Assembly: GCA_911728455.2 (NCBI GenBank)
Contig: OU452225.1
Coordinates: forward strand, 20,928,495 to 20,992,494
Direction of reading: 5' to 3'
Origin: Marthasterias glacialis
Lineage: Eukaryota; Echinodermata; Asteroidea; Forcipulatida; Asteriidae
Length of the DNA stretch: 64,000 nucleotides
Under the pieces are notes generated by a model, which was given only the letters and a program-made list of their open reading frames with translations, was not told the origin of the DNA and made no database searches. Position 1 is the stretch's first letter, and the number at the start of each line of letters is the position of its first letter. This document shows positions 54,294 to 64,000 of the stretch, piece by piece. The position numbers and the translations under genes were made by a program.

Positions 54294-57200
54294 CTGAACA
54301 AAACAAAACGGAATTGACAAAACAATGCATTATGTCTTGATTCATTTGCTGCTCATTCCAGTACTCTAAAAGTAGTTCATTCATCAGGTTGTACACTTTT
54401 TGTTCACACTTATTGATGATGATCTCACATTCAGTCTAGAAAATATGAGTACTGATGCCATGATTAAAATATTTATAACAGATGTATATCATAAGGTGCA
54501 CAGTATCTGGTCAAAGGCGCGGGACTGTGGAAAACACAATTTCAATTCAATTCAATAACACATTTATTTCAAAACTCACAGTACAATATTAAATAAACAT
54601 AATCAATTGGGGGGAAAATAATCAATACAAATAATAATGCAAAAGATGAACAAGGCCAATGAATAAAATAATGAAATAAACACAGGAAAAGGAGTGAGTA
54701 AAGGGGGCTGTTCAAGTAAGCCGGGGCTTGTAGGGAACATCCCTGAACATGATACAAATACAGTGAACAAAGGCACAGCAAAAAGAAAAACAAGGACAAA
54801 CAACAACAGACAAAGTAAACAATTAAAGCCACAAATTTAAACCAAATGAGAGCCTGAGTGACAAAAAGCTGATGACGAGCCTAACGGTTGGAACTGGGAG
54901 AGAAAACTACGCTACATAATGGGAGAGAAGGAATCTTCTGAACATGGCTTTAAGAAACCTTATTCTGGTAAGCAAAAATATTTTGTAATTAATTTGATCA
55001 ACTGTTTGTGCTGAAACAGCCTCTGAAGTTGCACCCTGGGCACAATTTCATAGAGCTGCTTAAGCAGAAAATATGAGCAGGATGACAGTCACAAATTGAA
55101 CATGTGACACGGTAGTTTGACCGGTAACCTCATTCTGTTTAAGTATATTTTTTTGTGCTTTTTGCAGCTCTATGAAATTGGAGCATGATCTCTATAGGTT
55201 GCCAGGAGAGTTTGAAGAACAGACAGCACCAGGCATATGCATTGATTGCATGGAAAGCGTGATGCCAAAGTAAACCATCATGCGCCCCATGGTGCATAAT
55301 GGTAGTAGCTTACCGATGACTGCACCAATCCATGTCTTGAGACTCGGAGTTTCTTGACTACCTGAAAGACATCCACCACATTCTCAACACTAACTCTCTC
55401 TATAGCGTTAAGGAGAGCGCAGAATGTTCCACTGGCGCCCTCACCATCACTGTCGAGAAAAACCACAAAATCATTAGGGCTATGGGTTACATACACCATT
55501 TTCAAAACCACGGCTTGGGTTTGGCTCCGTCAGCTATTTAGAAAATGTGCACTTTCCTTACGGGGCTTCAAAAGGGCGGACGGAGCCCGAGCCGCAGTCC
55601 AATCTCAAGTCGTGGTTTCGAAAATGGCCCTAGTCTATAGTCAAAACAATGATAGTCCTATCATTTATGTTTTTCTCGTTGTGGTATTCTTAGCACATAC
55701 TGGGAATCTTAAAAAAGTCTTGTTCATAACTCTGAATTGGAATAAAAAAGTATGACTGGAAGAGCAATAGAAATAAAACATGTTGTCAATCAAAACGTTA
55801 GGCAAACATTATCATAAATAGTTATTTGATGGAAGATCTCATCTATTTTTGACGTGAGACTGATACTAACGTCATTTATACACAAGTTAATCATTTCAAT
55901 TGGCCATCTTTGATAACTTAAAAAAACAAAATACAGTGGGTGAAATAATTTGAAAAAAATTGTTGGAAAAATTGCTGAGTTACTCTTACAGTTCCCCCCC
56001 CCCAAAAAAAAAAAAACTAAACAAAGAACAAAAAAACAAAACAGTAAGTGCTTATTTAGATTGATGCAATAAGTATTTATGAGAATATTTACAAAATCTA
56101 AGTCAAAACATAAATGCATTATGTTGTTTTATACTTCAATGGGGCCACCAAATTTTCTGAAATTCTGAAGTTTGCTGAAGTTTGGTTGGATTGATCTTTT
56201 ATTGAAAACCAGTAAGCGAAGATGAACAAAAACCATACATGCACTGAATTGTAATACGATCATCGTTATGCTCGCGTTGCCACTCTTTTACAGCTGTAAC
56301 CAATTCCAAGATTGATTTTGGAGATGACGGTACGCCACCATCGGGCCAGTTCAGTAGTTGAAGGTGACAAATCAGACGAGACTCCTAATTACCAATGACA
56401 GGAATAAAACAAAAACTTCAAACTTCTGCAATTATAAAGTCATTCAGTGCTAAAACATTGCATCTGGATTTTGTGATGATCTTGTAGCACAAACAAGAGA
56501 GCCTCCAAGCAAGAACGTTCTCATCTTAGCACAACTGATTTATGTGTATTATCTGAGATATATTCAGTGAGTTGAACGTTTCTGCATTTCAAACCAGCAT
56601 GTAGTGGAATCTCCCTCCTTTTCAAGATACAACATTTTTTTTTTTTTTAGCATTGACATGACAGTAACAACATATAATAATAATAATTTGGGAGGCTAAT
56701 CATCCTTACAGCTGAGAAGCTGAATTGCAAAGGATGCCGCTACAATATGTTTGAGCTGCAGGCATGCAAGGGTGCCTTTGGCAGCCAGCTACATCAACCA
56801 AATTTGACCACGAAGCACAGCCTGAGAAGCAAAGTGTTAGGCCCCAGAGGAAAACTCTTGTGGCATAGGAGAGAATCAATGCACAACTCTACTGCCATAT
56901 GGCCTTAGCCGGGAATTAAACCAGGGCCAAAGTGATTAGGGGTGAGGACCTTACGCACTAGCCACCCACATACAATGTACATTGCATTAGTTGAATCTGG
57001 CACTAGTTTAGTTTCAAAGACATCAGTCAAATATTTCTGGTGGTTCTGAAAAGAACAAGCAGCAGTGTACAACTTGAGGGTTTTGATTGGTACGCTATGG
57101 GCCCGAACTTGTGGCTCTGTTTCCCATAGTGCTTTACAGACACCATTCTCGGCTTACAGGGTAAGCGCCAAATTTCTGCGCTAGCTGTGTAAGCAAGGAG

Positions 57201-60200
57201 CACTTAGTAACGTGAAGTACGCACACGCAAAAATTCCTTGCTAACCTCTGAAATTGGATTAAGTTAAAAGTGCCCATTTTTCTGCTTCTGTAAGCACAGA
57301 TTTTTTTCTCACAGAAAGCAGAGCCATGAAATTGGGTCTTCATCATCCTTCACAGGCAATTTCATACAGCCTGTAAGTAAACGTTTTCTGCTTAGAAATT
57401 TTCTGCTTACAGAGCGGCCCTTAGCAGAGTTTCTATTTTATAAACACTGCTTACAACCAGGTTTTTCCTGCCAGGATGATGGAATTTTTTCTTGGAATTG
57501 CCGAAATCATACCTTTTTGAGAGTACCGCTTGCACAATAGCCAAGAGAACAATGATTCTCTTTATTGCACTATGATTTTTGTTTTCTCTATCGAGAAAAT
57601 GTCAAATTCATGCAACGCTGACTGCAAAACCTTGGCCGTGTGAAAAGGCTTACGATTGGTAGTAAACCTGGAACCATGGCTGTATCCCCGGTTGAGCCGC
57701 AACACAATGAATGGACAATGGTGGAAGCCTTTCTGTGTCTCCCAATTCTCTTCTTGGAACAAAAGGATAAAGGTCTGGAATCAGGGATTACACAATATCT
57801 TCTGCATAATAGCCAAAAATCGGCAAAACATTCACCGCCATCTGTTGTGAAACGGCATGTGTGTGCTCTGTGCTCGCGTGGCAGTAGAATGTCCGAGCAA
57901 CCTTTGTTCCAGTATTCAAATTTTACGCAATGGCATTTTCCAGTGCCCGTTGGTGGCTCGGAAAATATTTTAATAATAATAATAATAATACGCAGTTCTT
58001 ATATAGCGCTTTATCACACCCGATGGGCGTCTCAAAGCGCTCAGTAATTTTTCCTGCAAGGTACAATGAGTTACGATTTTGAAATATGAGACCTATTCCT
58101 TTACAGAGCACCGTGTAATGGTTCACAAGGTGCTGTGGCGCAATCTGCAACCGATCAAACCAGGAACACTGGGGCAAACCCCTTCTCCTTGCGATACGTG
58201 CACTGGGTTCTTTTACGTGCATTAAACAACACATGGGACCTACGGCTTTACGTCCCATCTGAAGGACGCAGCAATAATGGTTAAGTGACTTGCTTAAGGA
58301 CACAAGTGTCATGACCGAAACTCGAACCCACACTCTGCTGATCAGAAACACCAGAGCTTGAGTCCGGTGATCTTATCCGCTCGGCTACGACACGCCGCCG
58401 GCTACACGACAGCCGGCGCCAACTGGTGAAGTACTCTGAGGAAATCTATCTCCTCAATGAAACTCTAAGGTTGGAAACCATCACACCTTAAATGCTAGAC
58501 CATTATCCCCACCTTGCAAGGTTTCAATGATTGTTCTATAGGAGCATTTTACCTGATCGTCATCTTTAGCTAAGGATAGGTAGCGTATGCAGATGTTCGG
58601 CCCCACTTTATCAGTAGACTGTGTAGTGACTGTGAGACTGCCAAACGCTGCAGAGTGCCTCTCTGGCCAGTACTGGACACATGTCTGTGGGAAAAAGAAA
58701 AACAAGTAGGTAAGATTCAGCCAATAATTACAGTTACAAAACTACAATGCATCGGAAAGTGTTTTGTACCTCGAGCTCTATAAAAATATGTATTAAAAAC
58801 ACAAAACAGAAAAATTACTAACAGTAAATTAGATTAGTTCTCATTATATACATGAACTGCACTAGGATAAAGACTCTTAGTAAAAAGCTTGTCTGTCATA
58901 ATAAATAGATTCCAGTGATGGCAGGCTAGTGCCAATAAACCTCTCTGTAGAACAAACAATAGAGTTAAACTGATGAAGATTTTCAGCCATGTTTCTGAGA
59001 AACAGGAAACACAATAATCTCTCTGGTCAGTACTGGACACATGTCTGTGAGAAAAAGAAAAACAAGTAGATAAGATTCAGCCAATGATTACAGTTAAAAA
59101 ACTACAATACATCGGAAAGTGTTTTGTACCTCGCTCTCTATAAAAATATATATTAAAAACACACAACATCCAGCAGCAAATTATTTCTGGTTGGTGATAC
59201 ATTAGATCAATTCATCCATATGGTTGTACAGTCTCTGGACAGTTGATAAAATCATGCTAGAACTGGAGTTTTTCCCTCACGGCGGCACAACCTCACCAAC
59301 ACTCTGCTTCTCCTGGAGATTGATAAGGGTAATTCTCACCGAAATCTAATCTAATCTAATCTAAATCTAATCACTGTGATGGAAAAATTACTTAGTGCCG
59401 AACCAGGTTCACACAAATAAGATGTATTGTTAGGCAAAAGAAGTAAATGAAACAAAACAAATGAGAAACTGGAATTAGCTGTTGCAACCTGCTTACCGAC
59501 AAAAAGGACCTGGGCCCAATTTCATAGCGATGCTTAACGGTAAGTAAATTTTCGTGCTAACTATAGCAGAAAAATTTGCTTAAGCTTAAGCGTATTTCAT
59601 AGGTTCGCACGAAAATTAGGCAGCCAGCTTGCGCTATCACCAAGGATTTGCATTGTTACCTCATTCATTTTCCTACAGTAAGCACCAGAAGGTTAGCTTG
59701 CCTTTTCCTGTGCTTACGGTTAGCAGCGCTATGAAATGGAAATCGCACAGTAAGCACAAAATCGGCCGTTAAGCAGCTCTATGAAATTGGGCCCTGTAAT
59801 ATAAATGCATAAAATTGTTCATGGTAGCATGTTTCGACCCTAGCAGAGTCTTGCTCAACGGCTAAATGAGAAAGACTTTGCATGGGTCGAAACATATTAA
59901 AAAAAAAATTGAAATAAAATAAGAAGGACTTAGGGAGTACAAATCATTATACACAGGTATATTTTCATAACTGATTTTCCACAGCAGCCATACACATGAA
60001 CCTGTGTAAAAATTTCTAAACTTCTAAAATTTCAATACTTACTGGGTCTTTTTTGTCAACTGTGTTCAACATAACGATACAAGTAGACTTGTAGTCATAG
60101 ACCATCCTCCACATGTCACTGATGGTGTGGGGTAAGGGCATTTGGGTAGCAATGTACTTCCCCTTGGAACTGGGACTCTGTAAAATACAAATTTTGAGAC

Positions 60201-63200
60201 AAATTAATGATTCATGACCACAGATTATAGAGCGTCGAAGATGCAAGATGGGGAACTCTGGCTGAGATGTGAAATCCCACTGGACGCCATTTCAGCGAGT
60301 AACTCTTTTGATACAATAGATCAATTCAGACAATGACCATTGCTATCAATGGGAAACAAAACATTCACTTGCTGAAATGGCTCCCATGCGTATTTCACGT
60401 TCCAACAATAGATAAAGCTCTAGTTCCCCATATTGCACCTTCGGCAAATATTTCTCTGGGGGATTGGTACTGAAATGGACTTTTAGAATCAGTGAGGTTT
60501 CAGATGGAAATATTTCTCTGGATGATTGGTACTGGTATGAACTTTAAAATCAGTGAGCTTTCAGATGGAAATATTTCTTGGGATGATTGGTACTGGTATG
60601 AACTTTAGAATCAGTGAGCTTTCAGATGGAAATATTTCTATGGGGGATTGGTACTGGTATGAACTTTAGAATCAGTGAGCTTTCAGATGGAAATATTTCT
60701 ATGGAGGATTGGTACTGGTATGAACTTTAGAATCAGTGAGCTTTCAGATGGAAATATTTCTCTGGAGGATTAGTACTGGTATAAACTTTAGAATCAGTGA
60801 GTTTTCAGATGGAAATATTTTTCTTGATGATTGGTACTGGTATGAACTTTAGAATCAGTGAGCTTTCAGATGGAAATATTTCTTGGAAGGATAGGTACTG
60901 GTAGGAACTTTAGAATCAGTGAGTTTTCAGATGGAAATATTTCCCTGGAGGATTGGTACTGGTATGAACTTTAGAATCAGTGAGCTTTCAGATGGAAATA
61001 TTTCTCTGGAGGATTAGTACTGGTATGAACTTTAGAATCAGTGAGCTTTCAGATGGAAATATTTCTTGGAAGGATAGGTACTGGTAGGAACTTTAGAATC
61101 AGTGAGCTTTCTGAGTGAAAAAAAAAATCTTTTCTGATACTTTACCAATCCTGTACTTTTGCTTTCAAACTAAAAGAAGGACAACTCAAACAACCAAAGT
61201 ATTATGACTTACACTTAAGAAGCAGGCATTGATGTAATTGTTGGATCCATCTCCTCCTGATGTCATCAAGTGAGGTCGGTACATATCAACTTAAAAAAAA
61301 ACAAAACATGTTAGTCAGTGACACTAATTTCACTGTTTAGTACTCCATAGAGACCCCCTCAAGGAAGACCTACACAGCTTTGAGCTGGCTCAACCAAGCT
61401 CAGTAACAACCAACAGTGTAGTTCCAAAATAACTTCCAATAATAGCCAATTAAAGGAAACACCAAATTTGTTAATGGCCTCACGTTTCGACCCTAGCAGA
61501 GTCTTTCTCAAAGGCTAAATGACAAACACGACACACACATACAAGTATACTGGATTGAAGGAAAAACAATAAAGGAAACACAATAAGCCATCTTGAGATA
61601 CAGTGGACACAATACTATGACACTAGGCTCGGGTAAAATTGTCTGTATATATCCAAACCAAACAGTGCACTTCTGGAGTGTCCGTCGTGGCCCAATTTCA
61701 TAGAGCTGCTTAACAGCCGATTTAGTGCTTACTGTGCGATGTCCATTTCATAGCTCTGCTAACCGTAAGCCCGGGAAGGCATGCTAACCTTCCGGTGCTT
61801 ACTGTAGGAAAATGAATGACGTAACAATGCAAATCCTTGGTGAACGCGCAAGCTGGCCGCCTAATTTTCGTGCTAACCTGTGAAATACGCTTACGCTTAA
61901 GCAAATTTTTCTGCTATAGTTAGCATGAAAATTTGCTTACCGTTAAGCAGCGCAATGAAATTGGGCCCAGGTCTCAAAAAGGCTCATGAGGCTAACTCTC
62001 TATGACATGACATGTTTAAGCAATACTTTATAAAATATTTCCAAAAAAAGTATGATCTTAATCAAAGTGGATACACATCAAAAATAACTTGTAATCTTAG
62101 ATTTTGTTTTACTGTTGCAGTTATATTTAAACACTTCAGGAACACCCACAGAAGGAATCCAGCCATTTGGGAGTTCCTGAAGACCGTTACTTTTTAAGAA
62201 AATAAATCATGTACAAATATACTGGAAGGCACACCCCAAAAATTTCCAACTGAATTATTGTATGATAATTATTAGGTGTAAATTAAAAATATCAATACTT
62301 AGTAATTTACCAAATCTTTAAATACTTCTTATTCATGAAACCCTTGCTAGTGTTTCCTGCTCTACTGCAAAAGCACTTTGTATTTATACATTTATTATTC
62401 TTATCATTATTATTGTTATTACTATTGTTGTTTTGTTCTATTGTGTCAATGTTGTTGTGTTGTGTTTTTGTTGTTGTTGTTGTTGTTGCTGTTGTGGTGG
62501 TGGTGGTTGTTGCCATGTGGTGGCGGAGACGGGGTCATCGTCACTTGTTGTTATATTATTATCATCATCATAAGTAGGAAAATAACTATTACTAGTAACC
62601 TTGCGATACAACCATATGTAAATTTCTTTCAGCTTCAGTGTGGTCTCGATGTTTCGAACAGTATACTCTGCTTGTCTTCAGGAGAAGACAAGCAGAGTAC
62701 ACTGTTCGACACGTTGAGACCACAGCTAACACTCCGCCCAAAAGAGATTTACACATGGTTGTACCCGCAAGTTTACTAGTAATAGTTACATCCTATCATC
62801 CACACCATAGAAGCTTCAGACACCACTTACTTCCACTGGGACTTATCAAAATATTTCTTAGTTAAGTGTCAGGAAGTATTTGATTTAAATTTAATTAATA
62901 TTACCCTAATGACCACTTCAGTACCATTTTAATTTGATTCAATTTGATTTGATTTCTTGTTTTATTCCACAGAGGGAACATACCCCCATCACCCCCTGGG
63001 GGGAGGGGGGGGGTTACAACACTAGTTTAAATAATACAAGTAACGTTGACATCATTACTGAAGAGTTAGCTAAGATCATTCATTTCAAACTAATAGCAGA
63101 ATGAATTAATTTGTTTTCAACTTGGTAGAGAGAAAAATGTACTTGGCTAAACAATGCACAATACCTTTTTCCTGAGAGGTCATTTACAAAATTTAATCAA

Positions 63201-64000
63201 GCCTCACCTGGTAGTTTGTCTGGAAATCTGTTTTTCTTAACATTTTCAGGTTGCTGACCTCCTTTAAATTTGTCAGGGTTCGGAAGATTGGTCACCAAAT
63301 TAAGATTCTGTAGAAGGACAACCAGAATGATTTGAAAATAGTACAATTGGGAATTAAATGCTTAGTTCAATAGACCTTTTGCAATGACATCATCACACTG
63401 CCGTCTTAGAGGTAAAACAATGAAAAATGATGTCTTATTGTGAATGCACAGGAATAAAGCTGACCTTAACATTAATAGAGGGCATTGAAAGGAGGTTGGC
63501 ACACCCAAAACCTGCTCTTCTGTTAGTGTTTCATTTTGTACTTTTAATGAGCATCACACATTCCCAATCATCAACTCCCCCCTCCCCCCAACTCCCGGTG
63601 AAGGCAGAACAGGTTATAACATTTTGGTTTATAAAATTACAGGGTATTTTCTTATACTTAGTGGGAAAGTGTGTCTATGAGCTGTTGTTTATATGCAGAC
63701 TGGGCCTTGCTATATGGCTTTAAAAAATAGTAACAGTTGACTCCTGTTATTTCGAGCACGGCTACGAAGATGTTTCGGTTTTAATAAGGGAAATTATGAA
63801 GCCCTGATTGCTGTGGGAATAGTTAGGGTTAATTAACAAAAGAAACCCTGACCTCAAATTCTACTTGGAATCCTGTCTTCCCACTGCCCTTCTTGACCTT
63901 GTTCAAAGCAGTGAGCTTGGACAGCATCATTTCCGGTTGAATGCTGGTGTCACCACACAGGAACGTTTCAATCAAGACATCAAAGATGAACTCATACTGG
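54222..64000 (-). CDS. receptor-type protein tyrosine phosphatase, end of D1 and complete D2 (pseudophosphatase), 5' part beyond window
   Basis: Coding order: 64000-63853 (partial), 63307-63208, 61289-61213, 60177-60043, 58684-58553, 56384-56239, 55449-55314, 54293-54222. All junctions and phases agree, giving 314 residues and TAA. The end of D1 (QYEFIFDVLIETFLCGDTSI) is followed by D2: ENVKKNRF, NNYINACF, KYIATQMPLPHTISDMWRMV, CVQYWPER, LNWPDGGVP, the signature QCIDGEGASGTFCALLN, VVDVFQVVKKLR and EQYKLIYEAL, ending DANAVYANL. In the H-C-x5-R loop His is Gln and Arg is Ala while Cys and the WPD Asp remain, so D2 should be inactive and regulatory. Motifs resemble vertebrate tandem-domain receptor phosphatases (PTPRA-like tail, PTPRM/K-like MPLP block, CD45-like FCALLN); the subclass is unresolved. 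It would be a membrane protein, but its extracellular part is off-window. Confidence 0.93.
54541..54840 (-). mobile_element. LINE 3' tail, intronic
   Basis: On the minus strand the segment ends GTGTTATTGAATTGAATTGA, a short (ATTGA)n tail, after TTTTGAAATAAATG. This is typical of LINE 3' ends. The paired open frames across it are unlikely genes. It lies between the last two coding exons. Confidence 0.5.
54869..54988 (+). repeat. duplicated segment, copy 2
   Basis: GATGACGAGCCTAACGGTTG through AGCAAAAATATTTTGTAA. Same orientation as copy 1, about 900 bases apart. Confidence 0.85.
55038..55184. repeat. short GGGCCCAATTTCATAG-family element
   Basis: CTGGGCACAATTTCATAGAG and GCAGCTCTATGAAATTGGAG are inverted ends of a 147-base internally deleted member. 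Confidence 0.65.
55314..55449 (-). CDS. phosphatase exon, signature loop of D2 (catalytic Arg lost)
   Basis: DGEGASGTFCALLNAIERV then VVDVFQVVKKLRVSRHGLVQ. With the Cys from the previous exon the loop is C-I-D-G-E-G-A, so Arg is Ala. Acceptor CTCGACAG, donor TCG|GTAAGC, phase 0. Confidence 0.92.
55496..55629. repeat. MITE with CCACGGCTT termini, copy 2
   Basis: CCATTTTCAAAACCACGGCT is inverted as AGTCGTGGTTTCGAAAATGG. Sister of 17562-17698. It starts about 50 bases from the acceptor of the signature-loop exon. Confidence 0.7.
55700..56235. other. phosphatase intron, no recognised feature
   Basis: Contains a C/A homopolymer junction at about 55995-56015. No exon seen. Confidence 0.4.
56239..56384 (-). 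CDS. phosphatase exon, WPD loop to catalytic Cys of D2
   Basis: ESRLICHLQLLNWPDGGVPS ... ITIQC. It has WPD with the acid Asp and ends within the codon after the Cys (AT|GTATGG, phase 2). This donor is deduced from the phase of the next exon. Confidence 0.88.
56670..56975 (-). mobile_element. tRNA-derived SINE (family A), copy 2
   Basis: On the minus strand: GGGTGGCTAGTGCGTAAGGT, CCCTGGTTTAATTCCCGGCT (B-box-like, decayed), a body that includes GGCATCCTTTGCAATTCAGC, and a TTA-repeat tail. Co-linear with 13935-14200. Confidence 0.7.
57098..57345. repeat. GGGCCCAATTTCATAG-related inverted-repeat element
   Basis: TGGGCCCGAACTTGTGGCTC is answered by AGCAGAGCCATGAAATTGGG, with inner GGCTTACAGGGTAAGCG. 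It is a diverged member. Confidence 0.55.
57963..58395 (-). mobile_element. tRNA-derived SINE (family D), long copy 2
   Basis: On the minus strand from 58395: GGCGTGTCGTAGCCGAGCGG (A box), GTGTGGGTTCGAGTTTCGGT (B box), GACACTTGTGTCCTTAAGCA, a long body (GGACGTAAAGCCGTAGGTCC, CGATACACGTGAA-like words), then AAGCGCTATATAAGAACTGC and a TTA-repeat tail. It is about 430 bases and nearly full length. The open frame across it is a by-product. Confidence 0.8.
58553..58684 (-). CDS. phosphatase exon, YWP motif of D2
   Basis: TCVQYWPERHSAAFGSLTVT then ICIRYLSLAKDDDQ. Acceptor TTCCCACAG, donor CAG|GTAAAA, phase 0. Its first bases and the upstream intron are duplicated at 59018-59167. Confidence 0.9.
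59018..59167 (-). pseudogene. duplicated, broken partial exon of the phosphatase D2 (YWP exon)
   Basis: About 150 bases repeat 58659-58805 in direct orientation: upstream intron, acceptor TTCTCACAG, and the first codons TCVQY. The next codon is TGA where the true exon has TGG (Trp of YWP), and the rest of the exon is absent. It is a local partial duplication, and its inclusion in the message would truncate the protein. Confidence 0.85.
59336..59372 (+). repeat. (CTAAT)n microsatellite
   Basis: CTAATCTAATCTAATCTAAA, short and slightly interrupted. Confidence 0.85.
59512..59794. repeat. GGGCCCAATTTCATAG-family inverted-repeat element, well preserved
   Basis: 283 bases: GGGCCCAATTTCATAGCGAT at the left, CAGCTCTATGAAATTGGGCCC at the right. 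A nested palindrome of CTTAAGCTTAAG type and the pair GTGCTTACGGTTAGCAGCGC / GATGCTTAACGGTAAG lie inside. It is the best guide to the family together with 61689-61968, of which it is largely the reverse complement. Confidence 0.85.
60043..60177 (-). CDS. phosphatase exon, QGPL motif region of D2
   Basis: KYIATQMPLPHTISDMWRMV then STCIVMLNTVD. The family QGPL is QMPL here. Acceptor TTTTACAG, donor CCA|GTAAGT, phase 0. Confidence 0.93.
60455..61111 (-). repeat. 61-base satellite, about ten units, intronic
   Basis: AGATGGAAATATTTC starts at 60502, 60563, 60624, 60685, 60746, 60807, 60868, 60929, 60990 and 61051: a strict 61-base period with point changes only. It lies about 100 bases from the acceptor-side neighbour exon at 61213. 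Reverse complement of 18036-18320. Confidence 0.97.
61213..61289 (-). CDS. phosphatase exon, substrate-loop region of D2
   Basis: VDMYRPHLMTSGGDGSNNYI then NACFLS: the DYINASF-type loop with Asn for Asp. Acceptor TTTTTTAAG, donor AGT|GTAAGT, phase 0. Confidence 0.88.
61689..61968. repeat. GGGCCCAATTTCATAG-family inverted-repeat element, well preserved
   Basis: GGCCCAATTTCATAGAGCTG at the left, CAGCGCAATGAAATTGGGCCC at the right, 280 bases. The inner sequence matches 32017-32325 directly and 59512-59794 in reverse. Confidence 0.85.
62400..62515 (+). repeat. TTA/TTG/GTG trinucleotide-rich tract
   Basis: Interrupted runs of TTATTAT, TTGTTGTTG and GTGGTGGTGG. The open frames on both strands (poly-Leu/Val, poly-Thr) come from this and are not genes. 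Confidence 0.9.
62583..62788. repeat. 206-base near-perfect foldback hairpin
   Basis: Arms of about 100 bases pair almost end to end: TAACTATTACTAGTAACCTT at the left, AAGTTTACTAGTAATAGTTA at the right. The inner stem ACTCTGCTTGTCTT / AAGACAAGCAGAGT leaves a loop of about six bases near 62680. It is intronic in the phosphatase gene. Confidence 0.9.
62935..63040 (-). mobile_element. short LINE 3' tail, intronic
   Basis: On the minus strand it ends AAGAAATCAAATCAAATTGA after GTGGAATAAAAC, as in other LINE tails of this window. A G-rich run (63000-63013) precedes it. Confidence 0.45.
63208..63307 (-). CDS. phosphatase exon, start of D2
   Basis: NLNLVTNLPNPDKFKGG then ENVKKNRFPDKLP, equal to the KNRY motif region. 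Acceptor TTCTACAG, donor CAG|GTGAGG, phase 1. Confidence 0.88.
63853..64000 (-). CDS. phosphatase exon, D1 C-terminal helix and D1-D2 linker (continues past window edge)
   Basis: It encodes QYEFIFDVLIETFLCGDTSI and then a linker ending TGFQVEFE. The usual D1 ending in the family is EQY.FI.DALLEA..CG(D/N)T. Donor GAG|GTCAGG, phase 0. Confidence 0.9.

Noticed and set aside
60455..61111. Regular 61-base repeats as a CRISPR array
   Set aside because: No spacer-repeat alternation; the whole unit is repeated. No cas genes.
62307..62779. Open frames with poly-Leu/Val or poly-Thr
   Set aside because: Caused by trinucleotide runs; no conserved domain and no splice support.

Overview
The window is animal nuclear DNA. 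Its genes are split into short exons with GT..AG junctions, its introns run from a few hundred bases to about 7 kb, and it is AT-rich and packed with small transposons and tRNA-derived SINEs. The three host genes have clear vertebrate relatives. The repeat types (tRNA-headed SINEs with an AGCAAG core, many inverted-repeat elements, a Ty3/gypsy pol) suggest a marine invertebrate deuterostome, most likely an echinoderm. The species is inferred and not proven here.

Layout: (1) 1-2145 is the 3' part of a Ty3/gypsy pol ORF (RNase H end, integrase), entering from the left edge. (2) 2.15-10.5 kb is gene-free and holds inverted-repeat elements, a LINE tail and dispersed repeats. (3) 10.5-29.9 kb, minus strand, is a complete coding region in 11 exons for an SSX2IP/ADIP-like coiled-coil protein (698 residues when the exons are joined). 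All splice phases agree. A possible 5' untranslated exon lies at 42.8-42.95 kb. (4) 30-44.6 kb is upstream or intronic DNA rich in repeats, including two Mutator-like elements with perfect 9-base target duplications, a third small element also with a 9-base duplication, and a 500-base foldback. (5) 44.7-50.5 kb, plus strand, is a complete 9-exon PHF24 (GINIP/KIAA1045)-like gene: possible N-myristoylation start, C4HC3 PHD finger, EF-hand-like motifs, 382 residues. (6) 50.6-54.2 kb is gene-free. (7) 54.2 kb to the right edge, minus strand, holds the last eight coding exons of a receptor-type protein tyrosine phosphatase: the end of D1 and the whole of D2. The D2 signature keeps Cys but has lost the catalytic Arg, so it reads as a pseudophosphatase domain.

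The three genes are not an operon and show no shared pathway beyond being common animal genes. SSX2IP and PHF24 are head to head. The most interesting signals are structural: a 75-base minisatellite that has copied an authentic 5' splice site six extra times; one 61-base satellite present in introns of two different genes in opposite orientation; a broken partial exon copy in the phosphatase gene; and several precise inverted-repeat elements with readable target-site duplications. I did not find a convincing new multigene system.
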